A stretch of 64,000 bases of DNA, taken from the NCBI GenBank assembly GCA_012728315.1, contig JAAYFI010000020.1, positions 62,001 to 126,000 of the forward strand. The letters run 5' to 3'. Source of the DNA: Gammaproteobacteria bacterium. GTDB taxonomy: Bacteria; Pseudomonadota; Gammaproteobacteria; Pseudomonadales; Pseudomonadaceae. The notes under the pieces are model-generated. The model made no database searches and was not told where the DNA came from. It saw only the letters and a list, made by a program, of their open reading frames with translations. This document shows, in pieces, positions 55,359 through 63,820 of this stretch. The translations under genes were made by a program, and so were the position numbers. Each line of letters begins with the position of its first letter. Position 1 is the first letter of the stretch.

Positions 55359-56345
55359 TCAATCAATACGAACCAAAGTACGCCCCACTTGTTGGCTAGC
55401 GAGCATCGCAATAATAGCTGTCGGCACTTCAGTCAAACTGATTTCCTTCACCAGCGGCTCTAAATCTAATTTCCACTCAGTGGCTAATTTATCCCACATA
55501 GACACTTTATCAGCCAGCGGCAATTCAACAGAGTCAACGCCCAGCAAATTCACCCCACGCAAAATAAAAGGTAAAACACTGCCAGAAAAATTTGCCCCAG
55601 TCGTTAACCCGCAGCAAGCAGCACTGCCACTGTGCTGCAAAGCTTTTAGCGCATTGAACAGTATATCGCCACCAACGGTATCAACAATTCCAGCCCACGT
55701 AGGTTTCAGCAAAGCTTTATCCATCCCTTCTAATAAAGCTGAACGCGCAACAATCTCTGTAGCACCCAATCGGCGCAAAAAGCTGCTTTGCTCTGCTTTA
55801 CCCGTTGCTGCGGCCACTTGAAAACCCAGCTTAGCCAACAACATCACAGCAATAGACCCAACACCACCGGTTGCGCCCGTGACTAACACCGGGCCATTGG
55901 CGGCATGCACACCGGCATGGAGTAATTTTGCCACACAGAGTGCTGCAGTCAGGCCTGCAGTCCCTAAAGCCATCGCCTCTCGCAGGGACAAACCTGCAGG
56001 GCACTTAACCACCCAGCTTGCTGGCACACGAATATATTGCGCTAAACCACCGTAGGTGTTCATACCCAAGTCATAACCAGTGACGATGACCTCATCACCG
56101 GCAGCCACGCCAGGCACACTGGAATGCTCAACCACGCCGGCTGCATCAATACCTGGTGTATGCGGAAAATGGCGTGTCACTCCACGATTACCAGTGGCTG
56201 ACAATGCGTCTTTATAATTCAACGATGAATAATGCACGCGAATCAGCACTTCACCCTCAGGTAAATCCGCAAGCGAACGCTCAACAATTTTTTGCTCAAA
56301 CTGGGGTGTTTCAGTGACCCATAAAGCTTGGTACATAGTGCCCAT
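55359..56345 (-). CDS. acuI: Acrylyl-CoA reductase / YhdH-family quinone oxidoreductase
   Basis: 328 residues. Zinc-free medium-chain dehydrogenase fold. The N-domain has SSLNYKDALSATGNRGVTRHFPHTPGIDAAG (split; about 40-70), the AcuI/YhdH signature; the NADPH site is VTGATGGVGSIAV. In its best studied members it reduces acryloyl-CoA to propionyl-CoA with NADPH. ATG 56345 has GAGGA 8 nt upstream (TGAGGAATATTCA). It is convergent with fabB and downstream of sohB. Confidence 0.92.
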   Translation of the reverse strand: MGTMYQALWVTETPQFEQKIVERSLADLPEGEVLIRVHYSSLNYKDALSATGNRGVTRHFPHTPGIDAAGVVEHSSVPGVAAGDEVIVTGYDLGMNTYGGLAQYIRVPASWVVKCPAGLSLREAMALGTAGLTAALCVAKLLHAGVHAANGPVLVTGATGGVGSIAVMLLAKLGFQVAAATGKAEQSSFLRRLGATEIVARSALLEGMDKALLKPTWAGIVDTVGGDILFNALKALQHSGSAACCGLTTGANFSGSVLPFILRGVNLLGVDSVELPLADKVSMWDKLATEWKLDLEPLVKEISLTEVPTAIIAMLASQQVGRTLVRID

Positions 56346-56378
56346 TGAATATTCCTCAGGTGTGATGTCAGAACTGCA

Positions 56379-57398
56379 TCAGCCCATAAAGCGCTGCTGC
56401 AAACGTTCCCAGCCTTTTTCTGCAACGCGCTCAACAGCGGCTCCCGCTGTCAATCCAACACGCTCTTGCAGTGACTTTTTCTGGGTAAACTCTAACAGAT
56501 AAATATCAGCCTCTTGGGCACTTTTTGACAGATACTCATCACTGGTTTGTAACGTATCTACCAAAGCTAAACGCTGCGCATCAGTACCCAACCAGACCTC
56601 ACCGGTTGCTACCGCATCAATATCAAGCTGAGGACGAAAACGCGCAACGAATTGTTTAAATAAATCGTGGGTCGTCTGCAGCTCTTGTAAAAACTTTTGT
56701 CGCGCCGGTTCAGTGTTTTCACCCAGCATTGTTAAAGTACGCTTGTAATCACCAGCGGTCAGCACCTCAACATCAATATTATTTTTTTTCAATAAGCGGT
56801 GAATATTGGGTATTTGCGCCACTACACCAATCGAGCCCACAGCAGCAAAAGGTGCACTTAAAATTTTGTCGCCAATGCATGCCATCATATAGCCGCCACT
56901 GGCAGCAACCTTATCAATGCAAACAGTCAATGGAATTTGCGCTTCGCGAATACGTGCCAACTGTGATGCAGCAAAGCCATAACTGTGCACCATTCCACCG
57001 CCACTTTCTAAGCGCACAACCACCTCATCACTGGGCTGCGCAATGCTCAATAAAGCAGTGATCTCATGGCGCAAATTTTCTACAGCTGAAGCTTTAATGT
57101 CGCCGTCAAAATCTAAAACATAGACTCTTTTTTTATCACTGCCCTCCTTTGCAGCCTGTTTGTCTTTAAGTTTTTTTGCTTTTTTTAATGCTTTTAACTG
57201 CGACTTGTCGAGCACACTGTGCTCAACCTGCTCCTTTAAGTCAGCGTAAAACTCATTCAAGCTGCTGACCAAGAGCTCACCACTACGGGTACGCCCCCGA
57301 GCACGCATGGCTGTCGCAAACGATAAGATCATCATGACCACAATCAGCACTGTAACTGCACGAGCCAGAAACCCTGCATATTCAAGTAAGAAATCCAC
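56379..57398 (-). CDS. sohB: Inner-membrane peptidase SohB (S49 family)
   Basis: 339 residues. N-terminal membrane anchor (about 10-30), a charged Lys-rich coiled stretch (63-90), then an S49 domain with nucleophile S167 (VAASGGYMMAC) and general-base K219 (AGDYKRTLTM). SohB is related to SppA signal-peptide peptidase. The start is GTG 57398 (protein begins with DFLLEYAGFLARAV), set by GAGGAG 6 nt upstream. A Fur-like palindrome overlaps the putative -35 (57453-57467), with a TAAGAT -10 at 57433-57428. It is followed by acuI after 33 nt. Confidence 0.94.
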   Translation of the reverse strand: MDFLLEYAGFLARAVTVLIVVMMILSFATAMRARGRTRSGELLVSSLNEFYADLKEQVEHSVLDKSQLKALKKAKKLKDKQAAKEGSDKKRVYVLDFDGDIKASAVENLRHEITALLSIAQPSDEVVVRLESGGGMVHSYGFAASQLARIREAQIPLTVCIDKVAASGGYMMACIGDKILSAPFAAVGSIGVVAQIPNIHRLLKKNNIDVEVLTAGDYKRTLTMLGENTEPARQKFLQELQTTHDLFKQFVARFRPQLDIDAVATGEVWLGTDAQRLALVDTLQTSDEYLSKSAQEADIYLLEFTQKKSLQERVGLTAGAAVERVAEKGWERLQQRFMG

Positions 57399-57447
57399 TG
57401 TTAACTCCTCAAACGATAGTGATTGCTATCTTACATGAACAGATGCG

Positions 57448-57472
57448 CTCTTTGATAACAATTATCAAAGAG
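57448..57472. promoter_or_regulatory. Fur-box-like palindrome upstream of sohB
   Basis: An 11-bp inverted repeat CTCTTTGATAA / TTATCAAAGAG with a 3-nt centre. Its core TGATAAC-A-ATTATCA (57453-57467) matches the 7-1-7 Fur consensus TGATAAT-N-ATTATCA except one base. It overlaps the expected -35 of sohB, whose GTG is about 50 nt away. A plain operator for another dyad-binding repressor is an alternative. Confidence 0.45.
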
Positions 57473-57590
57473 GCAAATAACAAAAATCATGCCAAAAAAA
57501 ACGAACAATAAAGCAACAGAGCGTTGCGTTTCCGTTACTGGTGGCATAACTGGATAAGTGGCACAATGCAATCAATAGCGAAATAAAGTT

Positions 57591-57680
57591 CCAATTAATA
57601 ATCTAATCGTCATAAGCGCAGTGCCAATTAGTTTATTTAAAGATTTGTACAAAACAATTAAATAAACTTAAAACCAATTA
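57591..57680 (+). repeat. CCAATTA motif cluster and inverted repeat upstream of the exopolysaccharide operon
   Basis: CCAATTA occurs at 57591-57597, 57624-57630 and 57674-57680, with ACAATTA at 57654-57660. AGTTTATTTAA (57630-57640) is the exact inverse of TTAAATAAACT (57658-57668). The intervals are about three to five helical turns. This suggests a multi-site regulator or a nucleoid silencer of the operon beginning at 57709. Confidence 0.45.
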
Positions 57681-57708
57681 AAATAAACTAACTAGTAGCT
57701 GCCAAATT

Positions 57709-58716
57709 ATGAAAATATTGATTACCGGAATAGCTGGATTTATAGGCGCGCACTGCGCTTTTAGATTACTCTCTAAAGCACATGAAATTGTAGGCATTGA
57801 TAACTTTAATGATTACTACTCACCCAAGCTCAAGCATGACCGAATCGACTGGATTAAAAAAACAGAAAAAGATATAAAGATTCATTGCTTAGATATCAGC
57901 AATATTGATCAGTTATTATCTGTATTTAGTGAATTTAAACCCGACTATGTTATTCATTTAGCTGCGCAAGCCGGTGTACGCTACTCAATAGAAAATCCAA
58001 ATGCTTATCTTGACAGCAACTTAAAAGGATTTCTAAATATTTTAGAAGCCTGTCGAGCACACCCTGTTAAGCATCTTATTTATGCATCTTCGAGTTCCGT
58101 GTACGGAATTAATCAAAAAACACCCTACTGTACAGATGACAATACAGATCATCCGCTCTCTTTATACGCAGCCAGTAAAAAAGCCAATGAAGTGATGGCT
58201 CATTGCTACAGTCATTTGTACAAGATCCCCACTACGGGGTTGAGATTTTTTACTGTCTACGGCCCATGGGGTCGCCCCGATATGTCGCCATATCTGTTTA
58301 CTCATGCCATTGAGACAGGAAAAACTTTAAAACTATTTAATTATGGCAACCATCAGCGTGATTTTACTTATATTGATGACATTGTCGAATCAATTGTTCG
58401 CCTATTAAATATACCTCCGAAAGAAAATAAACATTGGGATGCACATACACCCCGCCCCTCAAGCAGTAAAGCACCATGGCGCATTCTTAATATTGGCGGC
58501 AGTCATCCCGTCGAGCTGCTTGATTACGTCGCTTTAATTGAAGGCTTTATGGGGAAAAAAGCTCAATTAAAACTTCTACCTTTACAGCCTGGAGATGTAC
58601 TTGCAACAAGTGCAGATACACATCAACTTGAAGAGCTAATTCAATTCAAACCTATTGTATCGATTGAGCAGGGCCTAAAGGCATACACCGACTGGTATAA
58701 GCACTACTACATCTAA
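57709..58716 (+). CDS. NAD-dependent nucleotide-sugar epimerase, UDP-glucuronate 4-epimerase type
   Basis: 335 residues, extended SDR. NAD motif TGIAGFIGAH (about 6-15), catalytic SSSVYG and Y-x3-K in LYAASKKANE, plus VYGPWGRPDMSPYLFTHAI typical of CapI/GAE-type UDP-glucuronate epimerases (GalA donors). It supplies UDP-galacturonate or a related uronate for the polysaccharide. First gene of the operon, only 13 nt before the glycosyltransferase; AT-rich codon use sets this and following genes apart from those to the left. Confidence 0.9.
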   Translation: MKILITGIAGFIGAHCAFRLLSKAHEIVGIDNFNDYYSPKLKHDRIDWIKKTEKDIKIHCLDISNIDQLLSVFSEFKPDYVIHLAAQAGVRYSIENPNAYLDSNLKGFLNILEACRAHPVKHLIYASSSSVYGINQKTPYCTDDNTDHPLSLYAASKKANEVMAHCYSHLYKIPTTGLRFFTVYGPWGRPDMSPYLFTHAIETGKTLKLFNYGNHQRDFTYIDDIVESIVRLLNIPPKENKHWDAHTPRPSSSKAPWRILNIGGSHPVELLDYVALIEGFMGKKAQLKLLPLQPGDVLATSADTHQLEELIQFKPIVSIEQGLKAYTDWYKHYYI

Positions 58717-58729
58717 GCGAGTATAAGAT

Positions 58730-59485
58730 ATGCATTATGAAATGATGCCAGAATTAGAAGATAAAAAAGATTTAAACATTGATGGGGATCGTCGCAATCA
58801 TGAACTAAGAATGAAAATAGCAAATGCAACACTCACCCATAGCAAAGGCTGGATCACAGGAAAGCAAGGCGGCACACCTTGGTCCATATCAAAGACCAAG
58901 CGTTTTTTTGCAGCTGCATTATCCAGCATCATTCTTATTATGATCAGCCCGGTATTTATTACTCTTATTATTCTAATAAAGACTACCAGCGAAGGTCCTG
59001 TATTTTTTATTCAAAAAAGAACCGGCTATAAAGGTCGGCGCTTTGGCATGTATAAATTTAGAACCATGGTGAAAAATGCTGAAGCGTTAAAAGAATCACT
59101 ACGACACTTAAACAAACATGGCGCAGACTCCATTGACTTCAAAATCGATAAAGATCCACGTGTAACCAAAATCGGCCATTTTTTAAGACGCAGCAGCCTA
59201 GATGAATTGCCTAATTTAATAAATGTTATTAAAGGCGATATGCGTCTAGTCGGCCCGAGGCCCACTTCATTTCATGCGCAAAAATATAATTTAGACCACC
59301 TCAGCCGATTGAGCATCTACCCTGGAATTACAGGTTTATGGCAAATATCAGGGCGCAGCGATATAGATTTCGATCAGAGAGTTGAGCTTGACTTGCTCTA
59401 TATCTCGAGCCAAAGCCCAATACAAGACTTAAAAATACTTATAAAGACACCTTTTAGTGTTCTTACTGGGCACGGAGCAAGCTAA
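58730..59485 (+). CDS. Small phosphoglycosyltransferase (priming sugar transferase)
   Basis: 251 residues. One re-entrant hydrophobic segment (about 60-86: RFFAAALSSIILIMISPVF) precedes the bacterial sugar transferase domain: GPVFFIQKRTGYKGRRFGMYKFRTM (split) carries the amphipathic motif, and the catalytic Asp-Glu pair is in RRSSLDELPNLINV. Domain end PGITGLWQISGR. It transfers a sugar-1-phosphate from UDP-sugar to undecaprenyl phosphate on the inner membrane, the first step of exopolysaccharide repeat assembly. It abuts the next gene with no gap. Confidence 0.93.
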   Translation: MHYEMMPELEDKKDLNIDGDRRNHELRMKIANATLTHSKGWITGKQGGTPWSISKTKRFFAAALSSIILIMISPVFITLIILIKTTSEGPVFFIQKRTGYKGRRFGMYKFRTMVKNAEALKESLRHLNKHGADSIDFKIDKDPRVTKIGHFLRRSSLDELPNLINVIKGDMRLVGPRPTSFHAQKYNLDHLSRLSIYPGITGLWQISGRSDIDFDQRVELDLLYISSQSPIQDLKILIKTPFSVLTGHGAS

Positions 59486-60124
59486 ATGAAAAACAATTCA
59501 GATTCAATTATTAAAATAAAAAAACCAAGCGAAATCAATTTATCTAGCATTATTCAAGATTCAGCGAAAAAAACCTTCCTGATGACAGCGGCAAATGCAG
59601 GCTCAGGCGTCACCTCAAGCAGTCTAAGCCTGGCTGAGGAGCTATCTAAAATAGCCGCAGGCTCTGTACTGATTATTGACACAAGTATAAGTAAAGACAA
59701 TCTAACAACTATGCTAGGTAAAGAAACAGCGCTAGGTCTAACCGACATCGAAACCAATCAAGAAACTATCAATATAGTTGATTACTTATATAAGTTTAAT
59801 AATTTCTATCTGATGCCCTGTGGTCGTAACAGCAGAAAAATCCAAGAAACAATTAACAAAGATATCAACAAAATATTAAAAACCTTATCCAGTAAATTTA
59901 GATTCATAATATTAGACGGTGATGCTATATACGGCAACGTAAATGCCATTGATCTAGCGTCAAAAGTAGATGGCGTGATTTTGGTCATACAGGCTGAAGA
60001 GACACGCTGGGAAGTTGCACAAGCTGCACAAAAGAGACTTAAACAAGCTGGCGCGGATATTATTGGATGCGTATTCAACGATAGAAAATATTACACCCCA
60101 AGTTGGATTTACAACAAATTATAA
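59486..60124 (+). CDS. BY-kinase-like polysaccharide regulator with degenerate Walker A
   Basis: 212 residues, CpsD/CapB-type P-loop fold by pattern and place. The would-be Walker A is ANAGSGVTSSSL (about 36-47), in which the invariant lysine is replaced by valine. Walker A' is VLIIDTSISK and Walker B FIILDGDAIY. The C-terminus KYYTPSWIYNKL keeps three tyrosines, reminiscent of a Tyr-rich tail. It may therefore be a non-catalytic partner of the copolymerase, or bind nucleotide without kinase activity. It sits between the sugar transferase and the export genes, as BY-kinases do. Confidence 0.8.
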   Translation: MKNNSDSIIKIKKPSEINLSSIIQDSAKKTFLMTAANAGSGVTSSSLSLAEELSKIAAGSVLIIDTSISKDNLTTMLGKETALGLTDIETNQETINIVDYLYKFNNFYLMPCGRNSRKIQETINKDINKILKTLSSKFRFIILDGDAIYGNVNAIDLASKVDGVILVIQAEETRWEVAQAAQKRLKQAGADIIGCVFNDRKYYTPSWIYNKL

Positions 60125-60136
60125 TAGGGTCTAAAC

Positions 60137-61150
60137 ATGAAAACTCATGCAATAATAACTTTAATGACACTATCTTTACTTACTGGCTGTGCTAGTAAAG
60201 AAGAAAAATACATGCCTATCAGTATTTTAACGGCTGAACCTGAGCATGAGCAAAGAGTAGAAGTTCTACCGATAAAACAAATAATTAGGCCAGCAGATAT
60301 ATTGGAAATAATTCTGCACGTCAGTTCTTTTTCAAATTCGGTTTATAAAATTCAAGCTGGAGACCAGATTGATTTAACATTTCTTACCGCTAGTGAGTTA
60401 ACCAGCTCCCGTCTTGTGATGCCTGATGGCAGCATTGAGATGCCATATGTGGGTCGCATTAATATTGCTGGTCTGACCACTGAAGAAGCACATAAAAAAG
60501 TTGTTGCGCAGTATAGATCAATTATTAAAAACCCTGAAATTGTACTCTCCATTCCTCGCCCCAACGCACAGATTGAAAACTTACGCGCAAGCCTAACTCA
60601 ATCAAGCTCAGGTATGAGTCGTGATATTTTGGTCGGTGCCGATGGTCGTGCCAGCTTCCCCTTGATAGGTTCATTATCATTACAAGGTTTAACCATCGAT
60701 GAAGTTCGTGATGAGTTAAATAAGAAATATGCGCAAGAATTCGGAGAAATTAGAGCTGATGTGCTACTCAAATCAACAGCACCCAACCAAATTTATATTC
60801 TTGGTGAAGTTGAACAGCCTGGCGCATTCCCAATTACTCGGCCTATTTCAGTACTAGAAGCTATTTCATTGGCAAGAGGTAGTAAACACACCGCACGCTT
60901 AGATTCAGCAATTATTATGCGCAGAAAAGGTAATGAGGCCATCGCTTATACCTATGACATAAAAAATGCTATTGCAAGTAACGCTTTACAACTTGCATAC
61001 CTACAACCCGACGACCTGCTATATATCCCACAGACTCGACTATCAAAAGCGGCTGAGATTAGTCAACAAATCGCTGACGTGATCCGCTTTTCAAATGTTG
61101 GTTTCAGTTTCTCATACCGTGTAGATAACAAGACAACTAATAATGAATAA
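60137..61150 (+). CDS. Outer-membrane polysaccharide export lipoprotein (Wza/GumB-like)
   Basis: 337 residues. A lipoprotein signal (LLTGC, Cys18 in MKTHAIITLMTLSLLTGC) is followed by the Poly_export domain (about 75-145, YKIQAGDQIDLTF...PDGSIEMPYVGRINIAGLTTEEAH split) and two SLBB-type segments (about 165-240 and 250-310: VGADGRASFPLIGSLSLQGLT, VEQPGAFPITRPISVLEAI split). It should form the outer-membrane channel for the exopolysaccharide. ATG 60137 is 12 nt after the kinase-like gene. Confidence 0.92.
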   Translation: MKTHAIITLMTLSLLTGCASKEEKYMPISILTAEPEHEQRVEVLPIKQIIRPADILEIILHVSSFSNSVYKIQAGDQIDLTFLTASELTSSRLVMPDGSIEMPYVGRINIAGLTTEEAHKKVVAQYRSIIKNPEIVLSIPRPNAQIENLRASLTQSSSGMSRDILVGADGRASFPLIGSLSLQGLTIDEVRDELNKKYAQEFGEIRADVLLKSTAPNQIYILGEVEQPGAFPITRPISVLEAISLARGSKHTARLDSAIIMRRKGNEAIAYTYDIKNAIASNALQLAYLQPDDLLYIPQTRLSKAAEISQQIADVIRFSNVGFSFSYRVDNKTTNNE

Positions 61151-61175
61151 GCATACTTTAGAAGAGAATAAGAGC

Positions 61176-62759
61176 ATGGAAAACTATCTACATGAATTTA
61201 TGCGTGTATTTTTCTCAAATCGAAAACTTATTAAAAGATTTTTCTTACTCTTTGTAGCCTTAACATTGCTGATGACCATAGCAATGAAACAAAGCTTCGA
61301 AGTCACTGCAGAAGTTATCGTTCAGTCAAAAAAGTTATCGCAAACAGACTCAACCAGCTCTTTGGCTGCTGATACAGATAAATTCATACCAACCACCATC
61401 GCTGACATGGAAACAGAAAGCAATATTCTACGCTCAGCCAGTCTAAGTCGACAAACACTAATAGAGCTAATAAACGAAGGAGAATTTGAAAAAACAAATT
61501 CATTATTCACCAAAATAATAACCAACCCGATTCAGAATTATTTAATAGCACCATTCAAACTTAAAATAATAAATCCAATAAAAGAATTTTTCGGTTTAGA
61601 AGTCGACACAATTCGCGACACAGCACTCGATGCGCTCTTAGGACAAACTTTAGAGGATTTAAGTGTCGACACTTTACCTGGCTCAAATATAATTTTGGTG
61701 AACTTTTCTACTGAAAATCCACAGCAAGGAACTATATTTGTTCAGCGTCTGCTGAAAAACTACTTAAAGAACAGACAAGACTTACAATCCAACGAGTTAC
61801 CTGAAATATTTTATGAGCAAAAGAAACTGCACTACAAAAATAAAATAGATGATTTAGCGAATAACAGGCTCAATATCTTAATAAATGCTGATGCATCTGA
61901 TCCAAAAGAAGAAATCACATTTAGACTGAACGCAATAAACACTGAAGAACAGTCTTTAAATACGTACCATGACCAATTATTAGAAAATAAAAGCTGGCTA
62001 GAGTATTTAAAGCACAATCTAGAACAAGCACAAAAACTGGCAAGTACTGACTACACCTTCCCCTTTACATTTAAACAGGTCATAGGTAGCACTGCCTACG
62101 AAGACAGAGAAATTAAGGATATAGGCGATAAATTAACGCAACAAATGAGCCGATTTAATGTTTCTTCTTTGGCCTATACAAACACCAGTCTACCCATTCA
62201 AGAACAGCGTAAAGAGCTTAGCATTACACATCGTCAGTTTTTAAAAATTGTTGCCAATAGAATAACTGAGCGCGAGAAAGAGATTGATATTATTAAGTCA
62301 ACGATCGAACAAAAAACTGCGCGAATTAATGAATATAAAGATCGGGTCAAAATATTACAGAAAATAGAAAGTCAACTTAGACAACTTGATACAGAAATTG
62401 AAGCTTTACATAAAGCATTCTTTGCCTATACCCAACGCTATGAAGAAAGCTTGGGGGCCAATATGATTGACGAAGCTCTTTCTAATGCCCGGATACTGAG
62501 TGAGCCTTACGAGCCTACAGAAGCTGCATTTCCAAAACCAAGAGTCATGATTCCTCTGGGTATTCTGACAGCTCTGTTACTGTCCATATCACTTGGCTAC
62601 GTTAAAGAGTTCTTCGATCATAGTTTCAAGTTGCCCGCACATATAACAGAGCATTTAGGTTTACCAATATTGTTGGTTATTGATGCTGAACCTGAGCCCG
62701 TTAGCAATATACATAAGCCAGGAACCTTTGCATGGTTATGGGACTGGATAAAAAAATGA
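61176..62759 (+). CDS. Polysaccharide copolymerase / chain-length determinant (GumC/Wzz type)
   Basis: 527 residues from ATG 61176 (MENYLHEFMRVFFSNRKLIKRF), preferred for AGAAGAG about 9 nt upstream; ATG 61143 would add 11 residues and overlap the export gene. Two membrane helices (about 22-40 and about 465-485) flank a long periplasmic region rich in coiled coil (about 235-430). Proline-rich PKPRVMIPLG before TM2 is the Wzz hallmark. It has no fused kinase domain, which agrees with the separate P-loop gene. It partners Wza and sets chain length. Confidence 0.9.
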   Translation: MENYLHEFMRVFFSNRKLIKRFFLLFVALTLLMTIAMKQSFEVTAEVIVQSKKLSQTDSTSSLAADTDKFIPTTIADMETESNILRSASLSRQTLIELINEGEFEKTNSLFTKIITNPIQNYLIAPFKLKIINPIKEFFGLEVDTIRDTALDALLGQTLEDLSVDTLPGSNIILVNFSTENPQQGTIFVQRLLKNYLKNRQDLQSNELPEIFYEQKKLHYKNKIDDLANNRLNILINADASDPKEEITFRLNAINTEEQSLNTYHDQLLENKSWLEYLKHNLEQAQKLASTDYTFPFTFKQVIGSTAYEDREIKDIGDKLTQQMSRFNVSSLAYTNTSLPIQEQRKELSITHRQFLKIVANRITEREKEIDIIKSTIEQKTARINEYKDRVKILQKIESQLRQLDTEIEALHKAFFAYTQRYEESLGANMIDEALSNARILSEPYEPTEAAFPKPRVMIPLGILTALLLSISLGYVKEFFDHSFKLPAHITEHLGLPILLVIDAEPEPVSNIHKPGTFAWLWDWIKK

Positions 62760-63820
62760 CAAAATCTAACCTTACTGTAACTCATGTTATCCATAGTGGC
62801 GGTTTTTATGGCGCCGAACGTATGTTAGTTGATCTTTGCTTAGCGACTCAACACTATGTAGAAAACACGGTGGTGCTGATTTCAGCACCACAAGAGTTGC
62901 TCGCAAGATTTGAAAAACATGGCATTTATTGCGTACCCTGTAACTCTATCCAGGACTTAGTTAATTTAACAAAAAAACAATCAACAATAATTAATGCGCA
63001 TAACTTTAAGGCGCAAATATACGCGTGGCTATCTGCGCGAAGAAACAAGCTACCATTAATTTTTACACAACATGGCTTTACACCACGCAGTATCAAACAG
63101 CATATCTATATGTGGACGAGCATATTTTTATGTAAAAGCTCAACTGTGCAGAATGTAGTATGTGTAGCTAACAGCATTGCTGTATTGCACCAAAAATTTC
63201 ATATCCCGAAAAGCAAAATTGAAATTATTTATAATGGCTTACCTAAAGCAGCACCCATCAAACTAAAAAATACGCAACCAACGCTTGGATTTATCGGACG
63301 TCTAAGCTTTGAAAAAGGCCCGGATTTATTTTTAGATACAGTGATTCCATTACTCAAAGAGAATAAAAATATTCAAGCGCTCATATTAGGTGATGGCCCA
63401 GAATATCAACAAATTGAAAATAAAATAAAACAACATGGTTTAGCTCAGAGAATTAAGCTACTGGGTTACCAAGAAAACATTAGCGATTGGTTAGTGCAAT
63501 TATCGATATTGGTTATTAGCTCACGAACAGAGGGAACACCTATGGTGTTACTCGAAGCGATGCAGGCTGGAGTTCCAGTTGTGGCTTTTGCTGTGGGTGG
63601 GATCCCTGATGTAATAGCACATAATCAACAAGGCTTACTTGCAGAAGCACTGAATACGGATGAATTACGCCAAAATATTTTGCACATTTTAGAGGACCCA
63701 AAACTATCTAGGCTACTGGCCAATAACGCCAAACAGCGCCAGTTAAGTCATTATGATTTAAGCCATAATGCAAAGAACTGGCATGCTGTTTACCTTAATA
63801 CTTTAGAGAGATCTAAGTAA
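62756..63820 (+). CDS. Glycosyltransferase family 4 (GT-B)
   Basis: 354 residues from ATG 62756, overlapping the copolymerase stop (ATGA); ATG 62732 has an AGGA nearby and is possible. N-terminal VTHVIHSGGFYGAERMLVDL, a central IGRLSFEKGPDLFLD, and the C-terminal donor site SRTEGTPMVLLEAMQAGVPVVAF (split; EX7E motif E-G-T-P-M-V-L-L-E) identify GT4. It adds a sugar to the lipid-linked repeat on the cytoplasmic side. Sugar and linkage are not deducible. Confidence 0.92.
   Translation: MTKSNLTVTHVIHSGGFYGAERMLVDLCLATQHYVENTVVLISAPQELLARFEKHGIYCVPCNSIQDLVNLTKKQSTIINAHNFKAQIYAWLSARRNKLPLIFTQHGFTPRSIKQHIYMWTSIFLCKSSTVQNVVCVANSIAVLHQKFHIPKSKIEIIYNGLPKAAPIKLKNTQPTLGFIGRLSFEKGPDLFLDTVIPLLKENKNIQALILGDGPEYQQIENKIKQHGLAQRIKLLGYQENISDWLVQLSILVISSRTEGTPMVLLEAMQAGVPVVAFAVGGIPDVIAHNQQGLLAEALNTDELRQNILHILEDPKLSRLLANNAKQRQLSHYDLSHNAKNWHAVYLNTLERSK

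Larger units (their letters stand above)
57399..57708. other. 310-bp AT-rich intergenic region, divergent promoters of sohB and the exopolysaccharide operon
   Basis: No gene is seen. It contains a Fur-like palindrome near sohB and, toward the exopolysaccharide genes, repeated CCAATTA motifs and an 11-bp inverted repeat. There is no ops/JUMPstart (GGCGGTAG) element. Confidence 0.7.

Noticed and set aside
57399-57708. ops/JUMPstart element before the exopolysaccharide genes
   Set aside because: No GGCGGTAG or close variant was found on the plus strand.
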